DNA of 64,000 nucleotides from JANQJA01 sp965267485 (GTDB lineage: Bacteria > Pseudomonadota > Gammaproteobacteria > Pseudomonadales > Azotimanducaceae). Positions 16,388-24,956 of this stretch are shown here, piece by piece; within the stretch, counting starts at the first letter, position 1, and each line of letters begins with the position of its first letter. The stretch spans positions 1,922,001 through 1,986,000 of the forward strand of contig OZ254080.1 in the NCBI GenBank assembly GCA_965267485.1, written 5' to 3'. A program made the translations under genes and the position numbers. Under the pieces are notes generated by a model, which was given only the letters and a program-made list of their open reading frames with translations, searched no databases and was not told the origin of the DNA.

Positions 16388-17827
16388 ATGAAAAAACTGT
16401 TACTTAGTCTGGCTATGGTTGCGACCATGGGGATTTCTGTGGGGGCCGCAGCTACAGTCGACATTGATGACGGTTCTGCCGCGGACGCGTTGCTTCTGGC
16501 AAACGAGTTGTCCGTTCCGACTGGCGGGCTGATTGTCAATTCGACTACGAACCAGCTCGACATCTCGACGGCGCTCGGCTTCGGTACTGCAACGGGTGTA
16601 TCCCGTGCGATCCGTATCGATCTGACGAACGCTACGTTCAACGATACTCCGCTGTTCACGATCCCGACCTGTGCTGGCGACGTTGACATTTCGACTAACG
16701 GCCTTACGCCTTCTGTCGGTGTTACCGGCGACGCTCGCGTTATCTTCGAATTTGATAACACTTGTGGCGCAGACCTCACTCAGACAACTGAACTCGAAGT
16801 TCTGATCCCGAGCCTCGCAGTTGATGGCAACGGTCCGGTTTCTGTTCAGTACCGCCTGTACGAGAGTTCTTTCGCGGCAACGACGCCTGACACTAGCCCG
16901 GCTGGTGCTGACGAATCTGACACGCTGATCCTGTTCGCTGATGCAGTCGAATTTGACGCTGAAGCTTCGATGGGCACGGAAGCAATCGACGTCACGCAAG
17001 ATTCGCTCTTCTTTGACGGCGCTACTGGTGACGATACGACTCCGTTCGGTGAAGCATCACTCGCTCTGGCATCGCCCGCTCCGTCCATTCCGACGGGTGG
17101 CAATATCGGTGCGCTGACTTCGGTTGATACGATCATCGACGCTGCACAGTCAGACCTGACGATTGAAGGTAACTTCGCCAGCGCTGCAATGCTGGGTTGT
17201 AACAACACTGCCGGCGAAGACGCTGACGACGTTGTTAGCGGCACGACGGCTACCCTGCCGGCTGCTGACACCAACGACGGCACCTTCAGCGGTGACGAAA
17301 CTTACACCTGTATCTTCGAAACTGACGGCACGTCCATCATCCAGGAAACGACGTTCAGCCTGAGCGCAGCTTTCGCTGGCGACACTGGCTACGATGATCT
17401 GGCCTTCGGTCCGTTCACCATCAGCACGTTCGACAAGAACGGTTCTTCTGCTGAAATCGACATCCTGTTCAACGCAGGTGCGACTTCCAGCCAGATCCGT
17501 ATCCTGAACAAGTCTTCGATCGACGGTGATGTTTCCATCACGCTGATCAACGACGGTGGTGATTCGGTCACGTTCCCGCTGAGCGCAGTTCAGCCCTTCG
17601 GCCTGACGCTGTCCAACACGCTGGCCGCTGGTGAAGCTACGCCGAACCTGCCGGTAAGCGCGCTGATCATGGCAGCACGTACGGTTGACGCTGCATTTGC
17701 TCAGACTTCGTTCCGTCGCAACAAGTACCGCGTTGTAGTCGACGCTGAGTTCGGCTCAGCTGCTGACCCGGTACGTGTACAGGCAGTTAACTTCTCGACG
17801 ACCCTGAACGCGCTGAGCGTCAACTAA
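16388..17827 (+). CDS. Secreted, probably abundant surface protein with seven N-X-S/T sequons
   Basis: A 479-residue acidic protein with a clear Sec signal peptide (MKKLLLSLAMVATMGISVG, probable cleavage after AAA near residue 22). The rest is rich in Thr, Ser, Asp, Ala and Gly and poor in Lys and Arg, beta-rich in appearance, with four Cys; I recognise no family. Sequons N-X-S/T occur at Asn 51, 81, 85, 272, 351, 374 and 468; Asn351 (DKNGS) also fits the bacterial D/E-x-N-x-S/T form. Codon choice is narrow (CTG, GGT, GAC, AAC, CGT), suggesting strong expression. ATG 16388 is chosen over 16379 because AGGA lies 10 bases upstream and the signal peptide begins there. An S-layer or fimbria-like role is a guess. 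Confidence 0.8.
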   Translation: MKKLLLSLAMVATMGISVGAAATVDIDDGSAADALLLANELSVPTGGLIVNSTTNQLDISTALGFGTATGVSRAIRIDLTNATFNDTPLFTIPTCAGDVDISTNGLTPSVGVTGDARVIFEFDNTCGADLTQTTELEVLIPSLAVDGNGPVSVQYRLYESSFAATTPDTSPAGADESDTLILFADAVEFDAEASMGTEAIDVTQDSLFFDGATGDDTTPFGEASLALASPAPSIPTGGNIGALTSVDTIIDAAQSDLTIEGNFASAAMLGCNNTAGEDADDVVSGTTATLPAADTNDGTFSGDETYTCIFETDGTSIIQETTFSLSAAFAGDTGYDDLAFGPFTISTFDKNGSSAEIDILFNAGATSSQIRILNKSSIDGDVSITLINDGGDSVTFPLSAVQPFGLTLSNTLAAGEATPNLPVSALIMAARTVDAAFAQTSFRRNKYRVVVDAEFGSAADPVRVQAVNFSTTLNALSVN

Positions 17828-17848
17828 GTCAGTCAGAAGTTCTGAATC

Positions 17849-17880
17849 AAAGGCCCCTGCAAGCAGGGGCCTTTTTTTTG
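17849..17880 (+). terminator. Rho-independent terminator of the secreted protein gene
   Basis: The arm AAGGCCCCTGC is followed at once by its complement GCAGGGGCCTT and a run of T to 17879. The very GC-rich stem and eight-T tail, 22 bases after the stop codon, make it a textbook intrinsic terminator. Confidence 0.95.
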
Positions 17881-17898
17881 TCCCAAGAAAACTCCCCC

Positions 17899-18119
17899 TC
17901 ATCCTGAGGTCCTACCGAAGGTCGCGCCGAAGGCCCTGACGCTTCGCCCTGAGTCCGCGAGAAGAGGTCCTTCAGCGTTCGCTGCGCGAAGGCTTCAGAA
18001 CGAGGTGGTGTCGTCGTGCCGAGGCCTATCCGAAGGTTGCGCCGAAGGAACTGACGCTTCGCCCTGAGTCTGGGAGAAGGTCCTTCAGCGTTCGCTGCGC
18101 GAATGCTTCAGGACGAGGT
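17899..18119. repeat. Two tandem copies of a dispersed repeat relative, about 106 bp each
   Basis: The gap between the secreted protein and gspD holds two diverged copies, 17899-18006 and 18014-18119. Each contains CTGACGCTTCGCCCTGAGTC, then GGTCCTTCAGCGTTCGCTGC and GCGAA.GCTTCAG.ACGAGG. They share the CCTCRTCCTGAGG-like edge with the palindromic family. No gene is supported here. Confidence 0.8.
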
Positions 18120-18133
18120 TGGTACGAGGAGAG

Positions 18134-20197
18134 CTACTGGATGGGTTGCGAGAGCTGGTCTTTGAGCTGCTGCGAGATGTTCGCGGTGTCTTTCTCATCG
18201 CGAAGCACGTAGGCGGCGACCATCACGAGCAATTCTGTGGTGCTGCCCGTTGCCGACTCTGTCTTGAACGCCTTGCCGATGACGGGAATGCGGCCGAGAA
18301 CGGGAATGCCCTGTTCACCCTTGCTCTGTGAGTTCGAAATCAGACCGCCAAGCACGACGGAGCCACCATCTCTTAGCGTGAGCGACGTGTTGATCGAACG
18401 ATTGAAGACGGTCGGCAGGAAAGTGTCTCCGCTGCCCGTATCCTGGGTCTCTGCGAGCGTCTGACTGATATTGATCTCAATCAGGCCGCTGGCCTGAACG
18501 ATCGGTTTCACCGTCAGGGTCACGCCGGTGCTGCGGTACTGGAACTGCTGAAGCACGCTGGTGTTGCCGTCATTCTGAAAGTCGCCCTGTGACGTTGACG
18601 TCAGTACGGGGATCTCGTTGCCGACTTCAATTTTGGCTTCTTCGCCACTCTTCACCATGAGCTTGGGCGAAGAGCGAATCACCGCCTGTCGGGATTCATA
18701 GAATGCATTGATGACAGCGCGCGTCTGTCCGGCGCTGTTCAGCGAATAGGTAAAGCCGCGTCCACCGATGCCGAGTCCGCCCAGCGTACCCAGCGTACCG
18801 GTCAGGTCGTCCACCGCGCCCTTGGCGAGCCACTCGATGCCCATGCCTTCATCGTCGTTCAGTGTGACCTCCGCGAGGAGGACTTCAAGCATGACTGAGG
18901 GCACCGTCTTGTCGAGTTCCTTGACGATATCGAGCAGTTCAAGCCAGTCGCGTCCGCGGCCGCGGAAGATCAGTACGTTTCGTTGCTCATCGACCACGAG
19001 ATTGCCGTCACCGACAGAGGAGCCTGCGCTTCCCCTGGGGGCAGAACTGCCTTCACCGTCGCTCGAAGTGCTGCTGGCCGGCCGCGATCCGACGCCGTTG
19101 TAGAGACGCCCAACGAGCGAGGCAAGGCTCTCGGCACTTGTGTTCTGTACCTCGTAGGTAAAGATGCCGGAATCGATCTGGCGCTGATAGTCGCGATCGA
19201 GCCTGCGAGCCCAGGATTGAACGTTCCTGAGGGCCACAAGGTCGTTGGCGAGCACCACCAGCGCTTCCAGCTCTGGCATCGGCACCAGCGTGATCGTGCC
19301 GGGCAGCTGATTAGGCCTGCTGACGGCATAGCCGGAGGCCGACAGAAGATCGGTCAATCCCTTCTCGAGCGCGGTGACCTCGATAAATGCCGGCCGGATC
19401 AGGATAGAGTTCTTGCCCTTGAGCAGGGGCTGGTCGAAGTACCGGATGGCTTCGACGGCATCGGCCACTTCAGAGGCTGGTCCGCGCAGCATCAGCGCGT
19501 TACGGGTGTTGTCCTGCGTCATGGTGACGCGCTGGCCCTGAATCAGACCCGAGACGATGTTTGCGATCTGGCTCGTTCTTGCGACATTCAGCTCGACGAG
19601 TTGGAAGACCGGCCGATGACTTGCCGGGACTTCGGGCATGGCTTCGCCGGTAATCAGCAGGGGCCGCTGATCGCCAGAGACCGCATCCGAGACGGAGAAC
19701 TGCCAGACGCCGTTGGCCAATTCGACGGCAACACCATAGTTCGACAGCACCGTTCGAGCGGCCTTGAACAGGTCCTGTGGCGGCAGAGGATCACTCAGTC
19801 GCAATGTGACGAGATCGGTGCGCTTCTGTAGCGCCGGTGCCAGGGTGTAGGACAGATTCAGCTTCTCGCCGAACACCTCGTTGATGAAGATCGGCAGTGG
19901 TAACTCGTTGACATCGAGATCGATCGGCGGGCCGTCAATATCTGGCACTTCGCTCTCGACCCGGTAGTCACGGGGCGCGCTCGTGGTCATCTCCGGCCCG
20001 CGTTCTACTTCGAGTTCGACGGGTGCTGCGCTGTCATCCGCCGGAGGCGCCGCTTGCTCATCGCGCGACGCGACTTCAAGACGCTCCTGATTGTATAGCG
20101 CCTCTCGATCCACCGGGACGCCAATGCATCCCGACAGCAGTACGGTACTCGAAATTGCGCTGGCAAGGGCCCGCTTCCTGAAAAATCCCTGAGTCAT
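18134..20197 (-). CDS. gspD: Type II secretion outer-membrane secretin GspD
   Basis: A 687-residue secretin. The N-terminus is a lipoprotein signal (SSTVLLSGC), followed by N-domains, including the short repeat regions SQIANIVSGLIQGQ and AESLASLVGRLYNGVG separated by a Ser/Gly-rich linker, and a C-terminal secretin domain with VPVLGRIPVIGKAFKTES. It forms the outer-membrane channel of the T2SS. It is the last gene of the E-F-G-H-I-J-K-L-M-N-D operon, as in Xanthomonas xps loci. The lipobox suggests self-piloting to the outer membrane or help from a pilotin elsewhere. Confidence 0.95.
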   Translation of the reverse strand: MTQGFFRKRALASAISSTVLLSGCIGVPVDREALYNQERLEVASRDEQAAPPADDSAAPVELEVERGPEMTTSAPRDYRVESEVPDIDGPPIDLDVNELPLPIFINEVFGEKLNLSYTLAPALQKRTDLVTLRLSDPLPPQDLFKAARTVLSNYGVAVELANGVWQFSVSDAVSGDQRPLLITGEAMPEVPASHRPVFQLVELNVARTSQIANIVSGLIQGQRVTMTQDNTRNALMLRGPASEVADAVEAIRYFDQPLLKGKNSILIRPAFIEVTALEKGLTDLLSASGYAVSRPNQLPGTITLVPMPELEALVVLANDLVALRNVQSWARRLDRDYQRQIDSGIFTYEVQNTSAESLASLVGRLYNGVGSRPASSTSSDGEGSSAPRGSAGSSVGDGNLVVDEQRNVLIFRGRGRDWLELLDIVKELDKTVPSVMLEVLLAEVTLNDDEGMGIEWLAKGAVDDLTGTLGTLGGLGIGGRGFTYSLNSAGQTRAVINAFYESRQAVIRSSPKLMVKSGEEAKIEVGNEIPVLTSTSQGDFQNDGNTSVLQQFQYRSTGVTLTVKPIVQASGLIEINISQTLAETQDTGSGDTFLPTVFNRSINTSLTLRDGGSVVLGGLISNSQSKGEQGIPVLGRIPVIGKAFKTESATGSTTELLVMVAAYVLRDEKDTANISQQLKDQLSQPIQ

Positions 20198-20207
20198 AGT
20201 CTTTCGG

Positions 20208-20759
20208 TCAACCTGAAAGCGAAGCCAATGTAGAAGTCATTGTATCTGATGCGGAAGCCGCGCGGGGGAACAGATCCAGCCAGCGTTGCCGGGTCTCGTC
20301 GATCTCGATCAGTACGCGATTGCCGTCAATCCGGGCCAACGTGACTTCGCTGTCGCCCAATTTTTTGCCGACCGTCGCCGTCAGCATCTCGGCCCCGTCG
20401 TTGCCACGGTCGATCAGAATCGCTTCGGGCGGGCTGCCAGCGACGCGAATGAGGGCCACGAGTTGAAAACGATCAAGGCCGGATGGTGGTGGTGGGCGCG
20501 TCGGCTGCGGCTTGGGAGGCGGTTTGGGCGCCGGCTTCACCTCGGGCTCGGGTTCAGCGGGCTGGGGTGCCGAAAACATCTGTCGTGCAATGATCTGAGC
20601 CAGTGCCGCCTCGAGTGCGGACTGCTCGATGCCCTCTGAAGACTCCGTGAACTCGAGGCCGGTCTCGCTGGAGAAATCCGTTCCCTGATAGCCCGGCGTC
20701 GCGATCAGCCAGCCCAAAAGGATTGCGAGGAGGCTACCGCCACCGATGAGATACTGCAT
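20208..20759 (-). CDS. T2SS XpsN/GspC-like inner-membrane protein
   Basis: A 183-residue protein with one N-terminal membrane segment (YLIGGGSLLAILLGWLIAT), a Pro-rich linker (EPEPEVKPAPKPPPKPQPT), and a small C-terminal beta domain (LVALIRVAGSPPEAILIDRG) like the homology region of GspC/XpsN. It would bridge the inner-membrane platform and GspD in the periplasm. Its place between gspM and gspD is that of xpsN. The frame is open 60 codons further upstream, but ATG 20759 starts the membrane segment and lies 4 bases from the gspM stop. Confidence 0.82.
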   Translation of the reverse strand: MQYLIGGGSLLAILLGWLIATPGYQGTDFSSETGLEFTESSEGIEQSALEAALAQIIARQMFSAPQPAEPEPEVKPAPKPPPKPQPTRPPPPSGLDRFQLVALIRVAGSPPEAILIDRGNDGAEMLTATVGKKLGDSEVTLARIDGNRVLIEIDETRQRWLDLFPRAASASDTMTSTLASLSG

Positions 20760-20763
20760 TTGC

Positions 20764-21354
20764 CTAGTCACTGGCGGCAGCCTCCAGACCTGTGACCGGC
20801 GCGTCGAATTCAACGATGATCGAGACGCTCTTTCGCGTGCCGACACGAATGTCGATGGTGTTGATCGCGATCCCGGGTTCGAGCGACTCGAGTCGACTGA
20901 TCCAGTCCCAGGGAACGCGAATCGGGTCGAGCCTCGCAATTACCTGCCCGGGCATGGCCCACAGGCCCGCGGATACAACGCGGGGTTCGCCGAAGACCAC
21001 CTCGCGGATATTGATCTCATCGATCGTGTTGGTTGCTGTCGCGGTGATGGCGTCGCGCACGATTGCCTTGGCGAGGCCGCTGGTCTCCACGTTCCAGACC
21101 TGCGCGCGTCTTGCTTCGCTGGTGGCCTCTGCGCGCTCGAGCTGCTTCACCCAGAATGCGTCATCTTCCAGTGCCTTGAGGTCTTCCAGATTGGCGATCT
21201 CGCGCTGCCATTTGACTTGCTGGAGTGTGAGTTCATCGTCGAGCCACAGCGCGACGTAGAGCAGCAAAATCAGGCCGATGCACCAGACCCCAATCCGAAA
21301 GGTACTGCTGAATGCCCACTGCTCGCGTAGCTCGATCATCAACCGGTCAATCAT
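20764..21354 (-). CDS. gspM: T2SS inner-membrane protein GspM
   Basis: A 196-residue bitopic protein with one membrane segment (IGVWCIGLILLLYVALWL), a coiled-coil-prone middle and a ferredoxin-like periplasmic C-terminal domain (EINIREVVFGEP...VSIIVEFDAP). This, together with its position after gspL, identifies GspM, which pairs with GspL in the T2SS assembly platform. Sequence identity across the GspM family is low, so the call rests largely on architecture and order. Its ATG overlaps the gspL stop by 8 bases. Confidence 0.8.
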   Translation of the reverse strand: MIDRLMIELREQWAFSSTFRIGVWCIGLILLLYVALWLDDELTLQQVKWQREIANLEDLKALEDDAFWVKQLERAEATSEARRAQVWNVETSGLAKAIVRDAITATATNTIDEINIREVVFGEPRVVSAGLWAMPGQVIARLDPIRVPWDWISRLESLEPGIAINTIDIRVGTRKSVSIIVEFDAPVTGLEAAASD

Positions 21355-22480
21355 CGGATGCCTCCGATGCGACGGAAATGTTGATGGCGCTCGGCGTCAG
21401 GTCAAGCTGGACCTCGGCGCTGTTCTGCTCAGTGCGGACCTGTGCCTGTACGTTCCGGAAACCCGGATCGGCCTCGAGCTCGCGGATGATGGTTGCTGCA
21501 TCGATGCCGATGGGCTCCTTCTCCCAGTAGAGTGAGAGTTGGCCGTTACGGTAGGTCCACCAGCGCAGGGTCGTGTCGTCGAGCGCAAAGGTCGACCCGA
21601 TGTGCTGGGCCATGACGACATGGGAGGGTCGCTCGAACTCTCCGACGGCGGCGTTGAAGCGCGTAATGCGACGAACCTCGTCACGCTTTGCCATGGTTTC
21701 CTGCACGCGGGACTCGAGTGCGGCCTGCTGACTCTGCAGCCGGCTGATCTCCCAGGTGGCACGCAGGTTGGCGACACTCAGAATCGCGATGACAAGCACG
21801 AGCAGCGCGGCCAGCCCTGGCAGGACCCGCGATTCGACGAGACTCGTCGTGCTGGTGAGCGATTCGCCGCAGACCTCGCTGGATTCGTCGATCACCGGGG
21901 TGGCGATCGCAGCCAGTTCACCTTCAACGGTTGCCTGGTGGCGAGTCAGCCAGGCGGTGGCGTCTGACTCACTGATTGATCGCAGTTCGCGCTTCTCGTA
22001 CAGCCCCTGCGTCGGGTGTTGGTACTGCAGTACGTGGGTCTGGCTCGACGGCTCGTCGACGAGCCGGTATTGGCCCGGCGCCAATCGCGGCCAGAGCGCA
22101 GTCTCGGGCATGACAACGACATCCCCGAGTGCTTCTGCGATCTGGTCCTGAAGCGTACCCGGCCAGTACCACACTTCGGCCATTGAGCCATTCCACTGAA
22201 CCCAGCCGAAGAGCCGCTCGAAGGGTGCGTTCAGCTCGAGCTCGATCTGGACGGTCTCACGCCACTGGGCGCGTGGTATGCCGGTGAGATCGACGCGACC
22301 GTAGAGCAGCCTGGAACGCGGGAGCACACACGCACCGGCAGGCACGGCATGAATCGCACCGATCGGCTCGGCGCCGCTATCCGTCCACCGATAGCTCGGC
22401 CGGGAAATACGTGCGATAACGGGGCCAGCTAGTTGCCGGACGCGCTTGCGCATCTGATTGTAGGATTCCGTCAGCTGCAT
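21347..22480 (-). CDS. gspL: T2SS inner-membrane protein GspL
   Basis: About 377 residues: a cytoplasmic actin-like domain at the N-terminus (AVPAGACVLPRSRLLYGR, PGQYRLV), one membrane segment (LPGLAALLVLVIAILSVANL) and a periplasmic ferredoxin-like domain (FRNVQAQVRTEQNSAEVQLD). GspL links the GspE ATPase to the platform. ATG 22480 follows CAGG at 5 bases; ATG 22498, 22453 and the frame limit at 22552 are alternatives. Any of these overlaps the end of gspK by 77 to 176 bases, an unusually long overlap in a T2SS operon. Confidence 0.8.
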   Translation of the reverse strand: MQLTESYNQMRKRVRQLAGPVIARISRPSYRWTDSGAEPIGAIHAVPAGACVLPRSRLLYGRVDLTGIPRAQWRETVQIELELNAPFERLFGWVQWNGSMAEVWYWPGTLQDQIAEALGDVVVMPETALWPRLAPGQYRLVDEPSSQTHVLQYQHPTQGLYEKRELRSISESDATAWLTRHQATVEGELAAIATPVIDESSEVCGESLTSTTSLVESRVLPGLAALLVLVIAILSVANLRATWEISRLQSQQAALESRVQETMAKRDEVRRITRFNAAVGEFERPSHVVMAQHIGSTFALDDTTLRWWTYRNGQLSLYWEKEPIGIDAATIIRELEADPGFRNVQAQVRTEQNSAEVQLDLTPSAINISVASEASDD

Positions 22481-23474
22481 TCGTGCCTGATTGAACATTC
22501 CTGAAGGGCAGGTCGACCGGATGATGGTACTCGACGATCCACGGCGCACCATCTCCGTTGGGCGTAAATCTTACGTTGATCCACTCATGTTGTCTCCCAT
22601 CCGCGCCGAGCATGATGCGCACGGCATCGCCCGGTCTGGCGACGATATCCGCGCGCTGGACGAGCGTGCCCGTGAGTGCGCCGGTGGTTTCCTGTCCCGA
22701 CAGGATGTACGACTGGCGACGGCTGACGAAGTCCCTTGCTTCAGTAGCTGACCACCCGAAGGCAGCGCTCAGTTGCTCGGCGGATGATGTATTGAGATTG
22801 ACGCCAAAGCCGCCTGCGGGTTCGGCAATGTCGATCAGGCGGGCAATCAGGTCGGGCCGCGCCTGCGAGACCGGTAGGTTCTTCAGCTCGAACGGTGACA
22901 TCATGATCCGGTTTCGTGGCGGCGCCCGTTCAAGCTTCTCGTATTCGCTGGCCTCTGCGCCGTTCAGGGAATGAAAGTCATCGGCGTCCTGGTAGTCTTT
23001 GGCCTCGTCGAATATCCGGCCGGCGACACGGCTGTCGGCACCCAGTACGCGGAGCTGTTCGGTCCAGTCCGGCTGATAGTCGGAGCGCAGTGAAAAGGCA
23101 ATGGACGGGTCCGAGAAGGCAAACGTAATGTCGCCGATGCCGTCGTAGACGCTGCCATCAAGCCTCAGCGTGGGACTCGTATCGACGCCCTCACTGTCGA
23201 GCGAGAGCGGGTCGATCTCGTCGACCTCCTCGAGACTCGGTGGCGTCAGATCGACGCCTGCCGCGTTCATCGGCAGGCCCGAGATCAGGAACAGCAGGGT
23301 CTGCTCCGTAGCGAAGCGATCGCGCTCGCGCTCGGCGATCACTTCCATCTGCGTTGCCTGATCGATGGCGCTGTTGATCTGGGCGCTGATCGTCCCCGCG
23401 ATGATGGTCAGCGCGGCGAGCGTCCACAGCACGACGGCGAGAATGAAACCGTGTTGTGAGCCGACGCTGTTCAA
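22377..23474 (-). CDS. gspK: T2SS minor pseudopilin GspK
   Basis: About 365 residues. The prepilin leader and hydrophobic helix are QHG/FILAVVLWTLAALTIIAG, followed by the large GspK globular domain with its helix-hairpin-like region (NLNTSSAEQLSAAFGWSAT). GspK caps the pseudopilus tip. TTG 23474 is chosen because it overlaps the gspJ stop (TTGA), follows AGAAGGA, and gives a normal short leader; the frame is open 60 codons further but that stretch is gspJ in another frame. The C-terminal 40 residues overlap gspL and look unconserved. Confidence 0.88.
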   Translation of the reverse strand: MNSVGSQHGFILAVVLWTLAALTIIAGTISAQINSAIDQATQMEVIAERERDRFATEQTLLFLISGLPMNAAGVDLTPPSLEEVDEIDPLSLDSEGVDTSPTLRLDGSVYDGIGDITFAFSDPSIAFSLRSDYQPDWTEQLRVLGADSRVAGRIFDEAKDYQDADDFHSLNGAEASEYEKLERAPPRNRIMMSPFELKNLPVSQARPDLIARLIDIAEPAGGFGVNLNTSSAEQLSAAFGWSATEARDFVSRRQSYILSGQETTGALTGTLVQRADIVARPGDAVRIMLGADGRQHEWINVRFTPNGDGAPWIVEYHHPVDLPFRNVQSGTNAADGILQSDAQARPATSWPRYRTYFPAELSVDG

Positions 23475-24112
23475 AATCCTTCTGCCCTCGCATCCGCCGG
23501 GCCGATGCGTCGCTGCGTCGGGCGTGCGAACGCGAACACATTGCCGCTGTTGTCCTCGATTCGAATTGCGGTCGGCAGGGGGCGCTTCGGCTCCTGCTCG
23601 TTGAAGAGCGCCGCGGGCGCACCATCGCTTGCGCCGTCCCATCGATTGACCCAACTGCCGTCGGCGCGGCGATACGCAAAGCGGGCGTCGGCCGGCAAAT
23701 CGATTGTCAGGCGGCTGACGAGTGGCGAGACGGGTCGCCCCTCAAAGGCGGTGAGTATCGACCGGTTGGCGTCCGCCGACAGCTCCCATCTCATCCAGAC
23801 TCGCGTCCCCGGTGGGGTCTGGACGCCGGCGAAGCTGTAGCCCTCGAACGACTTGCCGTTGCCCTCGAGGCAGTGCTCCGGTGCGATACACCCCACCAGA
23901 CTCGCTGTCGAGTCATGCCACCAGTTCGCTTCACGGACAGCGACATCGAGGGTTGAGGATATCCGGGTGACGCGCTCAAAGAGGCCGAGCCCCAGTCCGA
24001 GACCCTGGACGATGAGCGTCATGATGAATGTGCCGATCACAAGCGCGACCAGCAGTTCCATCAGGGTCATGCCGCGGACACGGCCGGGGTCAAGGCTGTG
24101 GCGGCGGTGCAA
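23471..24112 (-). CDS. gspJ: T2SS minor pseudopilin GspJ
   Basis: About 213 residues with a type IV prepilin-like leader ending RVRG, then MTLMELLVALVIGTFIM and a hydrophobic helix. The globular domain contains the RLTIDLP-type strands of GspJ. It forms the pseudopilus tip with GspI and GspK. The start is uncertain: TTG 24112 has GAGAGTGA 5 bases upstream, while GTG 24121 and TTG 24142 are also in frame. All overlap the end of gspI. Confidence 0.85.
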   Translation of the reverse strand: MHRRHSLDPGRVRGMTLMELLVALVIGTFIMTLIVQGLGLGLGLFERVTRISSTLDVAVREANWWHDSTASLVGCIAPEHCLEGNGKSFEGYSFAGVQTPPGTRVWMRWELSADANRSILTAFEGRPVSPLVSRLTIDLPADARFAYRRADGSWVNRWDGASDGAPAALFNEQEPKRPLPTAIRIEDNSGNVFAFARPTQRRIGPADARAEGF

Positions 24113-24536
24113 TCTGTTCACTCTCGACACGGCGGGTGACAAAGCGGTTGATGAGACGGCCCTCCCGGCGAATCGTCACCGTCACATCGTACAGGGCAAT
24201 GAGGTGAATGCCGGGCGCGCCGATGGTGTCTTTTGTGTAGGCCGGACCCTGGATACGTGTGAAGTTTGCCAGCACATCGTACTGCTGTTTCTGGCTCGTC
24301 AATGACAGTTCCGACTCCCAGGATTCCGCGAGATTGTCGATCTCGATTGTCCGGAGCCATGAGAGCACGTGCGGCTGCAGGCTCACGGACTCAGCATGGG
24401 CCTCCGCCCGCAGCAGACCCTGCAACCCGACGTTGATCAGCGCGAAGAGGGCACTGCCCACGCCGGCGACCAGCACGATCGCGACCAGCGCTTCCAGCAG
24501 CGCAAAGCCGCGGCGGCGGTTCGCTCTCGGGGTCAT
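24090..24536 (-). CDS. gspI: T2SS minor pseudopilin GspI
   Basis: A 148-residue pseudopilin with leader NRRRG, cleavage before FALLEALVAIVLVAGVGSAL and the conserved Glu5. The C-terminal domain includes YDVTVTIRREGRLINRFVT, typical of GspI. Its ATG at 24536 overlaps the gspH stop as ATGA and follows CAGGA, so it is preferred to an ATG 21 bases upstream. It nucleates the tip complex with GspJ and GspK. Confidence 0.9.
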   Translation of the reverse strand: MTPRANRRRGFALLEALVAIVLVAGVGSALFALINVGLQGLLRAEAHAESVSLQPHVLSWLRTIEIDNLAESWESELSLTSQKQQYDVLANFTRIQGPAYTKDTIGAPGIHLIALYDVTVTIRREGRLINRFVTRRVESEQIAPPPQP

Positions 24537-24955
24537 GATTCCTGTCCGGGAATGCACCGGGGGGCTTCAAGACGGGTGGTGAACGCAGGATTGGTACCAA
24601 TCTGCCATCGAATGGCACCGCCCGAGCACGCGCCGTTGACCTGCCACGCGACCGGCTCCTGCACCCAGACCGACACGTTGTTGAACGACGGCGGCAACTG
24701 ACCGGGTGCTTGCCGCAGAACGCTTGTTGCAGGTTCGAAGCCAACGGTGCCGTTCAAACGGAATGACTCGCCGCGTTCCATCACGCGCACGGGAATACCC
24801 CGCAGATAGGTCATGACGATGACTTCCTGATCCTTTCTGTCGAGGCTGTCGACGAGTCGGACGAGCGCCGGGCTCGCGATGCTGGCCCCGAGCCCGAGGA
24901 TGACAAGAACGACGATGAGTTCGAGCAGGGTGAAACCCTTTGCCCGGCGAATCAC
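24533..24955 (-). CDS. gspH: T2SS minor pseudopilin GspH
   Basis: A 140-residue pseudopilin. The leader VIRRAKG is followed by FTLLELIVVLVILGLGASIA with Glu5, then a GspH-type beta domain (DQEVIVMTYLRGIPVRVMERG). GTG 24955 begins 2 bases after the gspG stop and gives a normal 7-residue leader; the 73-codon upstream extension is gspG in another frame. GspH sits at the base of the pseudopilus tip. Confidence 0.9.
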   Translation of the reverse strand: MIRRAKGFTLLELIVVLVILGLGASIASPALVRLVDSLDRKDQEVIVMTYLRGIPVRVMERGESFRLNGTVGFEPATSVLRQAPGQLPPSFNNVSVWVQEPVAWQVNGACSGGAIRWQIGTNPAFTTRLEAPRCIPGQES

Positions 24956-24956
24956 G

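Noticed and set aside
17899..18119. CRISPR array between the terminator and gspD
   Set aside because: There are only two diverged copies of about 106 bp, lengths are wrong for CRISPR repeats, and they match the dispersed intergenic family.
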